A stretch of 17,485 bases of DNA from an uncultured Slackia sp. (GTDB lineage Bacteria > Actinomycetota > Coriobacteriia > Coriobacteriales > Eggerthellaceae). The stretch is from assembly GCA_900553775.1 (NCBI GenBank), contig USEZ01000024.1, positions 1-17,485 on the forward strand. Reading direction: 5' to 3'. Shown here one piece after another: positions 7,202-14,363 of this stretch (within the stretch, counting starts at the first letter, position 1; every line of letters starts with the position of its first letter). Both the position numbers and the translations under genes were made by a program. The notes under the pieces are model-generated. The model did not search any database. It was given only the letters and a program-made list of their open reading frames with translations, and had not been told where the DNA came from.

Positions 7202-8050
7202 ATGCATACCACCCATCCAAACAGGCACGGCGAGAACGACCAGACCGCCCTCTCGACGGGAGAGCTCGCATGCTTTCTCGGCATGTCCTCGCAGGGGCTT
7301 CGTTGGTACGAGCAGCAACACTTCGTCAAACCCGAGAAAACGCCCAACGGCTATCGAGAATACACCTCCGACGACCTGTGCATTCTTTCGCGCATGCGCT
7401 TCTACCGCCAATGCGGCTTTTCAACGGAGGCCATAGAATCCCTTCTAGACTCCGATCCGCATAATGCCCGCACGTTCGTGGAAAGCAGAATACGCGACAT
7501 CGAACGCTCGCTTGCCATCGAACACGCAAAGCTCGATTCGCTTAAAAAGAACGCCCGTCTGCTCGAACGGGCGCAGCATGCGCCCCTCGTCGAGATATCG
7601 GCGCTCGAAGCATTCTGGCTGCGAAAAATCTACCGTATGGAAAACGGACGTCTCATCCCCCGCCGCACTTCTTCAAAATACTGGACGAGCTGCCTTCCTT
7701 TGGCGCACTACTACACCGCGCGAACGCGCGACGATACGGGCGACACCCACGACCTCGTGGGCGTGGGCATTTCAGAAACGAAACTCGCGTACGCAAACGA
7801 CCAGGTGAAAGAGGATATCGAAAACGGCGAGGCAACATATATTCCGCAGCAGAAAGCGCTCTACGCCATCCTCGCACCGACCGAAACGCCATTTCTGCCG
7901 GCCATACTCGACGAAGCATGCGCACTTTGCCCGGCAGCGAAACCGCAACTCGACGGAAGCATCTACGCGCGGCCGATAACCTGCCATCGAGTGAACGAAG
8001 GCGTTCAGACATACTGGGAGGTTTGGCTGCCTCTGCGCGAAAACCGATGA
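7202..8050 (+). CDS. MerR-family transcriptional regulator with C-terminal ligand-binding domain
   Basis: 282 aa. Residues about 17-85 are a MerR winged helix-turn-helix: LSTGELACFLGMSSQGLRWY, EKTPNGYREYTSDDLCILSR, MRFYRQCGFSTEAIESLL. A coiled-coil dimerisation helix follows (RIRDIERSLAIEHAKLDSLK). The ~150-residue C-terminus ends THCRVNEG-like then YWEVWLPL, reminiscent of GyrI-like/BmrR effector domains but not firmly identified. No metal-binding cysteine cluster of the MerR/CueR type is seen (only scattered Cys), so a small organic effector is more likely than a metal. ATG at 7202 follows CGGAGGG. It lies in the same direction 135 nt downstream of the reductase, and the palindrome at 5070-5092 is its most obvious target. 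Confidence 0.9.
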   Translation: MHTTHPNRHGENDQTALSTGELACFLGMSSQGLRWYEQQHFVKPEKTPNGYREYTSDDLCILSRMRFYRQCGFSTEAIESLLDSDPHNARTFVESRIRDIERSLAIEHAKLDSLKKNARLLERAQHAPLVEISALEAFWLRKIYRMENGRLIPRRTSSKYWTSCLPLAHYYTARTRDDTGDTHDLVGVGISETKLAYANDQVKEDIENGEATYIPQQKALYAILAPTETPFLPAILDEACALCPAAKPQLDGSIYARPITCHRVNEGVQTYWEVWLPLRENR

Positions 8051-8071
8051 CCCATGACGGCATAAACGCAA

Positions 8072-8127
8072 TCGACCGCGATCGAAACTTTTTATCTTTT
8101 GCCCGTAGTTTCGATTACGGGCGAAAC
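8072..8127. repeat. Nested inverted-repeat element, copy 2
   Basis: Left arm TCGACCGCGATCGAAAC (8072-8088) and right arm GTTTCGATTACGGGCGAAAC (8108-8127) pair perfectly over the inner 8 bp and partially beyond, with a 19-nt loop starting TTTTTATCTTTT. It matches the copy at 4425-4480 in the same orientation (CGACCG..ATCGAAACTTTTT, then TTTCGATTAC..). Here no ATPase fragment is attached. It starts 21 nt after the MerR stop and could act as its terminator. The rest of 8128-8308 shows no gene and no clear promoter. Confidence 0.7.
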
Positions 8128-8308
8128 TACGCAAGCCGCCCATAGACCGAATTGCAGTCATTGCGGTGCAGCGTAAAGCGGCACTTGCAGATTCCTTGCC
8201 CTCTTCGAAATGCCGCCCGCACGCTGGGTCCGCGCGTACTACCATAGGCCGCGTTCTCCAAAACGACATACGACGAAATCGATTGCCCCGTGCAACGAAA
8301 GGATATCC

Positions 8309-10117
8309 GTGTCTTTATCGCCTTCTTCCCGCAAAAGCACCGCCACACCCCGGCCGTCCTCCATTTCAGGCGCCCAGGTATTCAAGAAATTCATCGGCTA
8401 TTACAGCAAATATAAGTTCCTCTTCTGGTTCGACCTGGTATGCGCCACACTTCTTGCCTGCATCGACCTGGCGTTCCCGCAGCTGCTCAACTTCTTCACG
8501 CGCGATTTCTTCTTGCAACCCGCGCCCGTGGTCATGAGCGCGCTCGGGCTCATCTGCGCAGGCATGGTGGCCTTGTATCTGCTGCGCACGGGCTGCCAGT
8601 GGTTCATCGCCCGCTGGGGCCATGTCATGGGCGCGCGCATGGAGGCCGACATGCGCTCCGACCTGTTCGACCAGTACCAGCGCCTCAGCTTCTCGTATTA
8701 CGACAAGAACAACACCGGCGAAATGATGAGCCGCCTGGTCACCGACCTGTTCGACGTATCGGAGCTCGCGCATCACGGCCCCGAGAACATCTTCATCTGC
8801 TCGCTGAAGATCGTCGGCTCGTTCGTGCTGCTGTTCTTCATCAACGTGCCGCTCACGCTGATCATGCTGGCCTGCACCGTGGTCATGGCGGCCTACGCCG
8901 CATGGACCAACTATCGCAAACGCGTTATCTTCACCGAGAATCGCCGTACCATGGCGGGCGTCAATTCACGCATCCAAGACGCCCTCGGCGGTATGCGCGT
9001 GGTGAAATCGTTCGGCAACGAGCTGCTCGAAGCCGAGAAATTCGCGCATACCAACCGGATGTTCGTGGACACCAAAGAGCGCTCCTATAAGTTCATGGGT
9101 CGTTTTCATGCCGTGAATTCCCTGTTCACGGGCCTGCTGTACACCATCGTGGTGGTCGGCGGCGGCTACTTCATGGTGCAGGGGCAGATCCAACCCACCG
9201 ACCTGGCGATCTACGCCCTCTACATCGGCATCTTCCTCTCGCCGATCGAGCAGCTGATCAACTTCGCCGAGCAGTTCCAGAAAGGCTACGCGGGATTTCG
9301 CCGCTTCGCCGAAATCATGGCGATCGAGCCGGCCGTGCAAGACAGGCCCGAAGCGGTCGACCTGGAGAAGGAGGCAAGCACGGGCGTGCGCGGAGATATC
9401 CGCTATGACGACGTGACGTTTTCCTACGACGGCGCGACCGACGTGCTGGACGGCTTCACCCTGCATGCGCCCGCCGGCAAGACCACGGCGCTCGTCGGCC
9501 CGAGCGGCGGCGGTAAAACCACCACATGCTCGCTGCTGCCCCGCTTCTACGACGTATGCGGCGGCAGCGTGAGCATCGACGGCGCCGACGTGCGCGACGT
9601 CACGCTGGCATCGCTTCGCCGCACCGTGGGCATCGTGCAACAAGACGTGTACCTGTTCGACGGCACCATCCGCGACAATATCCTGTACGGCAACCCCGCC
9701 GCAACCGATGCCGAGGTAATCGAGGCAGCCAAGCGCGCGAACATCCACGACACCATCATGGGCTTCGAGAACGGCTACGACACCTACGTGGGCGAACGCG
9801 GCGCACGCTTGTCGGGCGGGCAGAAGCAGCGCATCTCGATCGCACGCGTGTTCCTGAAAAACCCACCCGTCCTGATTCTGGACGAGGCGACGAGCGCCCT
9901 TGACAACGAAAGCGAGCGCCACGTGCAGGAATCGCTGGCCGAACTGTCGAAGGGCCGCACCACGCTCGTGATCGCACACCGTCTTTCCACCATCCGCGGC
10001 GCCGACAAGATTGCCGTCGTCGACGGCGGCCGCGTGGTGGAAGAAGGCACGCACGACGAGCTGATCGCCCTCGGCGGCACCTACGCCCGCTACTGCGCCA
10101 TGCAGTTCGGGGTATAG
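8309..10117 (+). CDS. ABC exporter half-transporter (fused permease and ATPase, MsbA/MdlB type)
   Basis: 602 aa with an N-terminal six-helix exporter domain (about residues 25-330) and a C-terminal ATPase. Walker A is GPSGGGKTTT (from residue 397), the Q-loop is IVQQDVYLF, the signature is LSGGQKQR (from residue 501), Walker B is VLILDEATSALD and the H-loop is IAHRLSTI (His557). It would dimerise in the cytoplasmic membrane and export a lipid, peptide or drug; substrate cannot be told. GTG at 8309 is chosen because GAAAGGA lies 5-6 nt upstream. An in-frame ATG at 8210 would add 33 basic residues without a ribosome-binding site. No partner half-transporter is adjacent. The preceding MerR gene is 258 nt away and need not control it. 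Confidence 0.93.
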   Translation: MSLSPSSRKSTATPRPSSISGAQVFKKFIGYYSKYKFLFWFDLVCATLLACIDLAFPQLLNFFTRDFFLQPAPVVMSALGLICAGMVALYLLRTGCQWFIARWGHVMGARMEADMRSDLFDQYQRLSFSYYDKNNTGEMMSRLVTDLFDVSELAHHGPENIFICSLKIVGSFVLLFFINVPLTLIMLACTVVMAAYAAWTNYRKRVIFTENRRTMAGVNSRIQDALGGMRVVKSFGNELLEAEKFAHTNRMFVDTKERSYKFMGRFHAVNSLFTGLLYTIVVVGGGYFMVQGQIQPTDLAIYALYIGIFLSPIEQLINFAEQFQKGYAGFRRFAEIMAIEPAVQDRPEAVDLEKEASTGVRGDIRYDDVTFSYDGATDVLDGFTLHAPAGKTTALVGPSGGGKTTTCSLLPRFYDVCGGSVSIDGADVRDVTLASLRRTVGIVQQDVYLFDGTIRDNILYGNPAATDAEVIEAAKRANIHDTIMGFENGYDTYVGERGARLSGGQKQRISIARVFLKNPPVLILDEATSALDNESERHVQESLAELSKGRTTLVIAHRLSTIRGADKIAVVDGGRVVEEGTHDELIALGGTYARYCAMQFGV

Positions 10118-10129
10118 GGCGGCGCCAAG

Positions 10130-10588
10130 CTACCGACCGGGCTTATTCTTCCATCGTTCGAGATGAGGAAGAACCGCACCGAGCAACGATACCGCCTCGT
10201 CGAGCTTCCACCCCATCGCCTGCGCCATGCGGGGAGCGCATTCCTCGATCATCGATTCCATATCGGTTTCATAGATGTATGCACCCTTGTCGTAGCACCA
10301 TTTGCACCAATCGTGGGTGTGATTCCCATCGGCGTCGACGGCATACTGGGATTCGTCGGTGAGCATCATGCCGCAACTTTGGCAGTAATGCTCGGGCATG
10401 TCCAGAAGCGAGACGATCGGCACATCGAAAACCGACGCTATCAATTTGACCATGTCGATGCCGGGAGCGGTTTCGCCCGTTTCCCAGCGCGAGACGGCCT
10501 GTCTTGTGACGTAGAGTTTTTCCGCAAGGTCTTGCTGGGTCAATCCACGCTCGGCACGCAGACGCGGAAGCATGTCTTTCAAAAGCAT
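10130..10588 (-). CDS. XRE-family DNA-binding protein with C-terminal zinc ribbon
   Basis: 152 aa. Residues about 5-55 are a Cro/C1-type helix-turn-helix: LRAERGLTQQDLAEKLYVTR, QAVSRWETGETAPGIDMVKL. A putative zinc ribbon follows with two CxxC pairs (YCQSCGMML and WCKWCYDKG) around ESQYAVDADGNHTHD, as in the 'putative zinc ribbon' domain family that often ends small Firmicute/actinobacterial regulators. ATG at 10588 follows GAAAGGA; an ATG 30 nt further upstream has no such site. It is convergent with the ABC exporter, only 12 nt between stops. Target genes are unknown. Confidence 0.88.
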   Translation of the reverse strand: MLLKDMLPRLRAERGLTQQDLAEKLYVTRQAVSRWETGETAPGIDMVKLIASVFDVPIVSLLDMPEHYCQSCGMMLTDESQYAVDADGNHTHDWCKWCYDKGAYIYETDMESMIEECAPRMAQAMGWKLDEAVSLLGAVLPHLERWKNKPGR

Positions 10589-10901
10589 GGCGAATCCTTT
10601 CAACGACGCCAGTTCCATCGCCCCCTATTGTCGACGCCGCGGCACGGCCCGACAAGCAACCGATCGTTGCGCCGCGATCACGATGCGCCTGCGGCGGCCG
10701 GGGCGGACGTGCGATCCGGCTCGTTCGCCGATGCATCATGCAATTCGCAACAAAGGCCCGCCTGCGCGCCGCCCCGCAGCGCAACGCCGCTCGCCGTCGG
10801 CACCGCCGAGAGGCGGCATCGATACCGCCTCCGCGATTCGTCCGATTCGCCTCTTTCGGCCGTCATGCCCGAGATATCGACGCAGACTTGCCATCCGCCT
10901 C
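10589..10901. other. Intergenic region between lipid kinase and XRE gene
   Basis: A 313-nt GC-rich stretch with no convincing gene. Open frames here (for example minus strand 10678-10866) lack ribosome-binding sites and family resemblance. A hairpin GAGGCGG (10810-10816)/CCGCCTC (10825-10831), loop 8 nt with an ATCGAT core, lies about 70 nt past the lipid kinase stop and may end that transcript, although it has no T-run. Confidence 0.5.
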
Positions 10902-11810
10902 TCAGCGATCGCTTCGCAGCGCGAACATCTGCAGCGCGCCGGGACGCACGGTGAGCCTTACGGGCAGGCTCGGGCCGTCATCGCCGTCGATGCCGCATGT
11001 CAAGCTGCCGTCAAGGCACGACACCTCGATCGATTCGCCATGCAAAAACAGCACCTGGTCGTTTTCGTCGATCGAACGTGCGAGCACATCGGGAAGGATG
11101 GATAGAAGCGATTGCACCGAGGCGCTCTTCAGCGCGATCAAGTGCATCTTGCCGCTGTCGACGCGCGTATCGTGCGCCGTGGTGAAATCGTTGACCAGCG
11201 CATTCGCCGAGAAGGCCACGAACGAGCTGACGTCTTCCACAATTTCCCGCCCGTCGACCACGATACGCAGCATATGGCGTTCGTCGCTGCCGATGCGCAA
11301 GAGCTCGCTTGCCGCGTAAGCCAAAAACCCGAAGCGCGATTTCGCCTCGGAAGGCACGTCGCGAATGCCTTCGGGCAGCGTTCCTGCCGTTACGGTATAG
11401 GCGAACGGCTCGTCGTCGACGAAGCCCACGTCGAACGGGCGCGTCGCGGAGAAATCATAGGCGGCGATAGCCTGCTCGGGATCGGAAGGCAGGCCGAGCG
11501 TGCGGGCGAGGCCGTTGCCCGTGCCGCCAGGAACGATGCCGAATGCAGGCATGGACCCGCCTTCGCTCGCGCCGTCGAAAAGCCCGCGCAATGCAAGCCC
11601 CGCCGTACCGTCGCCGCCCATGACGAACAGCGCGTCGACGCCCGATTCGCGCGCCTCGCGCGCCCACCCGCGAACATCGTCGGCGCAGGCCGACAGGCGG
11701 CAATCAACGGATTCGAACGACCCTTCGATCGCCGATGCGATACGGCGCGCAAGCGACTTTCCGTCCTGCTTGCCCGAATCGGGATTTACGATCAGCAACG
11801 CCTTCTTCAT
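10902..11810 (-). CDS. Diacylglycerol kinase-like lipid kinase
   Basis: 302 aa of the DAGK catalytic (YegS/DgkB/BmrU) family, soluble or membrane-associated enzymes that phosphorylate diacylglycerol or a related lipid with ATP. Diagnostic motifs are KALLIVNPDSGK at the N-terminus, VMGGDGTAGLALRG (the GGDGT nucleotide loop) and FGIVPGGTGNGLARTLGLP (P-GGT-N loop). The C-terminal half (FDVGFVDDEPFAYTVTAGTL, DGDDGPSLPVRLTVRPGALQ) is the usual two-layer beta sandwich. The start at 11810 follows AGAGGTGG. The gene stands alone between the LuxR regulator and the XRE gene on the same strand. The lipid substrate (DAG recycling versus another lipid) is not determinable. Confidence 0.92.
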   Translation of the reverse strand: MKKALLIVNPDSGKQDGKSLARRIASAIEGSFESVDCRLSACADDVRGWAREARESGVDALFVMGGDGTAGLALRGLFDGASEGGSMPAFGIVPGGTGNGLARTLGLPSDPEQAIAAYDFSATRPFDVGFVDDEPFAYTVTAGTLPEGIRDVPSEAKSRFGFLAYAASELLRIGSDERHMLRIVVDGREIVEDVSSFVAFSANALVNDFTTAHDTRVDSGKMHLIALKSASVQSLLSILPDVLARSIDENDQVLFLHGESIEVSCLDGSLTCGIDGDDGPSLPVRLTVRPGALQMFALRSDR

Positions 11811-11929
11811 CCGAGCCACCTCTTTCCACCGACAAGCCGCCCGCGCAGGCGCTCGCCGATTCCGACCATGGAAAATATGATTGGAAGATATCCGCCCGGC
11901 TCGATTTTGCCTAGGACAATCCGTCACAA

Positions 11930-11957
11930 GATGACGAATGGATTCCTTTTCGTCATC
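11930..11957. repeat. Perfect 9-bp inverted repeat upstream of the lipid kinase
   Basis: GATGACGAA (11930-11938) and TTCGTCATC (11949-11957) flank a 10-nt loop. It may be an operator or part of a terminator for the LuxR transcript; there is no strong T-run. Confidence 0.4.
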
Positions 11958-12044
11958 GCTTCGCCACGCAGGAAGGGCCGGACGGCCCGAGGCGCACTTG
12001 CAGCGCACGGCGCGGGACGCGATATGCGCGCGTCCAGGACGCAC

Positions 12045-12194
12045 GGCAGTTTTTTGCGGCTGTACCGCAAAACTCCACCCGCCAGCGCGCAATGCCTTTC
12101 ATGCAACCTGGGAAAACACTGGAGATGACGCCCGAAGGAGGCGCGATTTCCCCTCTTTCGGGCGCGAAATCGCGGTATAGCCGAAAAAATCGCC
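12045..12194. mobile_element. MITE-like ~150-bp repeat, copy A
   Basis: The ends are related inverted repeats. The left end begins GGCAGTTTTTTGCGGCTGTA then CCGCAAAACT; the right end read on the minus strand begins GGCGATTTTTTCGGCTATAC then CGCGATTTC. Each end contains an inner dyad (TTTTGCGG..CCGCAAAA). Copy B at 12674-12822 shares both ends and internal blocks (CCTGGG-AAAC, CTCTTTTCGGGCGC-like) in the same orientation. It has no coding capacity of its own and lies between the LuxR and lipid kinase genes. The T-runs in its ends may also serve as terminator tails. I cannot name a known family. Confidence 0.7.
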
Positions 12195-12223
12195 CTCGGC
12201 CGCGCCACGACGCACGCAGCCCG

Positions 12224-14104
12224 TCAATCGCCGTCCCATCCTTCGAACATATCGAGCAGCTCCTGCTTCGATTTCACTCCGAGTTTGCGATAGATATGGG
12301 CGGTATGGGTCTTCACCGTTCCCGTCGTGACGAAAAGCTCGTCGGCGATATACGGCAGGCTTCTCCCCTTCGATAAATAGGAGAACACTTCGCTTTCACG
12401 CTTCGTCAAACCGAACGACGCCGCAAACCGGGCAGCCTTGTCCTCGTCCCGCGACGCGCCCGTTCCGCCGGCGCAATGCGAACGCACCGCCCCTTCGACG
12501 CATGCCCCCGACGACGCGCCCGCAACCACAAGCGCCTCCTGATATCCGCGCTCCCTGAGAGACGCACGGGCGACATCGAACGTCGATGCGCTGCCAACGG
12601 GACACGCAGCATGCGAAAAACCGCCCTCCATTCCACGTTGCACCGCGTTTTCGCACGAAAAAGGGGCCGCAATGCCGGTTTTTGACGGCTGTGACGCAAA
12701 ATCCCGATCGACTGCGTCAGCTCGCTTCTCACGACCTGGGCAAACGCAACCGTCCGTATGCGAATAGCCGCCTTTTCGCTCTTTTCGGGCGCCGATTTGC
12801 GACATAGCCGCAAAAAACTGCCCCGCACCGCCCTGTTTTCGGGAATCTGCGGCACAACAGCATTCCCGAACCGCCTTCACAGCGAGCTCGGCATCACCCG
12901 CCTGCTTCACCAAGACGAAAAACAACACCAGCATGGCGGCTCCGCACGCCCATTCGAAAGCACCGGGCCGACACGCCTCCCATACGCTTACCTGCTTGCC
13001 CGCCATATTGCCGGCAACCACCACGGCGGCGATCACCGCCTGCGCAAGACAGAACGACAAAAGCGGCGAAAGGGCCTTTTCCCACGTTGCCCTGCTCACC
13101 GAAATAAAAACGAGAACCTGAAGGAAAAAGGCGCACCCCTGAACCAGCGCTCCGCACAAAGAAACGGCTGCACCGTTCGACGCCAGCATCCCCACAAGCC
13201 CGATTGCCGCAAACGTCAGCGTAATTCGATACACCGTAGCGGCCCCGAGCGATTGCCCGTCCGACGTCAAGGGAACAAGGGCCATCGTCGCAATGCAGGC
13301 GCACACGAATGCCCCTCCCTTGAAAAGGCCGTCCGCATTCTCGTAGGAAAACCCCATAGCCGCCGATGCCACCATGTTGCCGACGAATGCCGCGAGCAAG
13401 ACGGCGGCCAAGACCCTCCACGGCATGCCCGACAGCTCCCACGACCCATCGAACAGCTCATCGAGCAAAGCGCGGCCCTCAACGCCATGCGACCGCCCCG
13501 TCGCACAAGCGCCCGCTTCGTCGCAACGGAACACATCGCGCCCGCGCGCATCGACGCGCCATAGCCCCCATGAAAGAACAGGCATCGCGGCGACGCATGC
13601 GATGCCCGCCGCGCAAGGAAGAAACGGCACGGCGAAATACAGCGCATACGCGATAAGAAACGAAAGCACGATCAAAGGCTGCATTCCCCTCGAACCGATG
13701 GAATAGCGCGCTCCCCATGCGGCGCCGAGCAGCGGAACGCATATGCCATGCAATACACCGCAGACAACGATGCCCGCCATGCATTCCGAAGCCACGAAAA
13801 CCGCAAGCAGCAAAGTGCAGCAGGAAGACACGAAAGCGCACGATGCCGGCATGAAACGACGAACGGCGGCGCGACGCAGCGCGGGAGATGCCAAGAGCAG
13901 GCATGCCGACGCAACGATGCATGCCTGGGATATGAAAAACCCTATTTCGAGCCCGACGCTTTCCGTCTTCGAGCCATCGGGAAACAGGGTCGGGCTCAAA
14001 TAGCAGATGAATCCCCATGCCCATAAAAGCGACGATCCGGCCACCGCAAGCGCATTCGATTTTGGGCGCTTACCGGAAATCGACTCCCTGCTTTCCTTCG
14101 ACAT
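12224..14104 (-). CDS. Membrane-bound LuxR-family transcriptional regulator
   Basis: 626 aa. The first ~410 residues contain about 10-12 hydrophobic segments, the multi-pass sensor-like N-domain seen in many Eggerthellaceae LuxR regulators beside reductase genes. The C-terminal ~65 residues are a LuxR/GerE helix-turn-helix: FGLTKRESEVFSYLSKGRSL, PYIADELFVTTGTVKTHTAH, IYRKLGVKSKQELL. Between them is an unusually long, Cys/Gly/Arg-rich linker of about 150 residues; residues about 428-478 are encoded by the dispersed repeat copy B. ATG at 14104 follows GGGGAGG at 11-nt spacing; an ATG 36 nt upstream is less well placed. It is divergent from the Tat flavoprotein gene at 14364, which it probably regulates. 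Whether the long linker is tolerated or disables the protein is unknown; the frame is intact. Confidence 0.9.
   Translation of the reverse strand: MSKESRESISGKRPKSNALAVAGSSLLWAWGFICYLSPTLFPDGSKTESVGLEIGFFISQACIVASACLLLASPALRRAAVRRFMPASCAFVSSCCTLLLAVFVASECMAGIVVCGVLHGICVPLLGAAWGARYSIGSRGMQPLIVLSFLIAYALYFAVPFLPCAAGIACVAAMPVLSWGLWRVDARGRDVFRCDEAGACATGRSHGVEGRALLDELFDGSWELSGMPWRVLAAVLLAAFVGNMVASAAMGFSYENADGLFKGGAFVCACIATMALVPLTSDGQSLGAATVYRITLTFAAIGLVGMLASNGAAVSLCGALVQGCAFFLQVLVFISVSRATWEKALSPLLSFCLAQAVIAAVVVAGNMAGKQVSVWEACRPGAFEWACGAAMLVLFFVLVKQAGDAELAVKAVRECCCAADSRKQGGAGQFFAAMSQIGARKERKGGYSHTDGCVCPGREKRADAVDRDFASQPSKTGIAAPFSCENAVQRGMEGGFSHAACPVGSASTFDVARASLRERGYQEALVVAGASSGACVEGAVRSHCAGGTGASRDEDKAARFAASFGLTKRESEVFSYLSKGRSLPYIADELFVTTGTVKTHTAHIYRKLGVKSKQELLDMFEGWDGD
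12674..12822. mobile_element. MITE-like ~150-bp repeat, copy B, inside the LuxR gene
   Basis: The left end GCCGGTTTTTGACGGCTGTG then ACGCAAAATCCC and the right end (minus strand) GGCAGTTTTTTGCGGCTATG then TCGCAAATCGG are inverted repeats of each other and match copy A at 12045-12194. The repeat is read through without a stop on the minus strand as QFFAAMSQIGARKERKGG up to about FASQPSKTGIAA. CCGCA occurs at both flanks (12667-12671 and 12823-12827); if this is a target duplication, element plus duplication is 156 nt (52 codons), which would keep the host frame. The duplication is tentative. Confidence 0.7.
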
Positions 14105-14254
14105 CCGATTCCGTTCCTCCCCTTTTCCATCCGGCCCCACGCAAGCAGGAACCTCTCCGAGAAAGACACTCTATCCCATAGCGAGGAAAAAGAACGGCGG
14201 GCTTTCGCGGAAAATTCGCATCACCGCACTTAGAGATGCGTCCGAACAGGCATT

Positions 14255-14282
14255 TTGAAAAAAATCTACCGTTTCGTATGAC
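14255..14282 (+). promoter_or_regulatory. Possible promoter for the Tat flavoprotein gene
   Basis: TTGAAA (14255-14260), a 16-bp spacer and TATGAC (14277-14282) lie about 80 nt upstream of the ATG at 14364, in an AT-rich part of the divergent spacer (14105-14363). I could not recognise a LuxR operator dyad. Weak by-eye call. Confidence 0.4.
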
Positions 14283-14363
14283 GCATTCCGAAGAAAGAGA
14301 GCCCATTATGAGAAACATAAAAGGCCGCCTGAGAACCGCGGCCGAACATCGAGGAGGGACACC

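Larger units (their letters stand above)
11811..12223. other. 413-nt spacer upstream of the lipid kinase
   Basis: Holds the ~150-bp repeat copy A (12045-12194) and a separate perfect hairpin at 11930-11957. No gene with a ribosome-binding site or known family was found; overlapping open frames here are shadows of the repeat. A promoter for the lipid kinase must lie here but I could not settle on one. Confidence 0.5.

Noticed and set aside
8210..8308. Upstream extension of the ABC exporter to ATG at 8210
   Set aside because: The added 33 residues are basic and unlike exporter N-termini, with no ribosome-binding site; GTG at 8309 has a good one.
8966..10054. 362-codon minus-strand frame opposite the ABC exporter
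   Set aside because: Overlaps the conserved ATPase domain on the other strand; composition typical of an antisense shadow.
10678..10866. Small minus-strand frame between the lipid kinase and the XRE gene
   Set aside because: No Shine-Dalgarno, no recognisable domain, and biased composition expected from GC-rich spacer.
12838..12870. Inverted repeat TTCGGGAAT/ATTCCCGAA inside the LuxR gene
   Set aside because: Lies within coding sequence next to repeat copy B with a 15-nt loop and no T-run; could be chance or a scar, not enough to call.
12758..13564. 268-codon plus-strand frame opposite the LuxR regulator
   Set aside because: Basic, Pro/His-rich shadow translation; the minus-strand frame has membrane segments and a LuxR domain.
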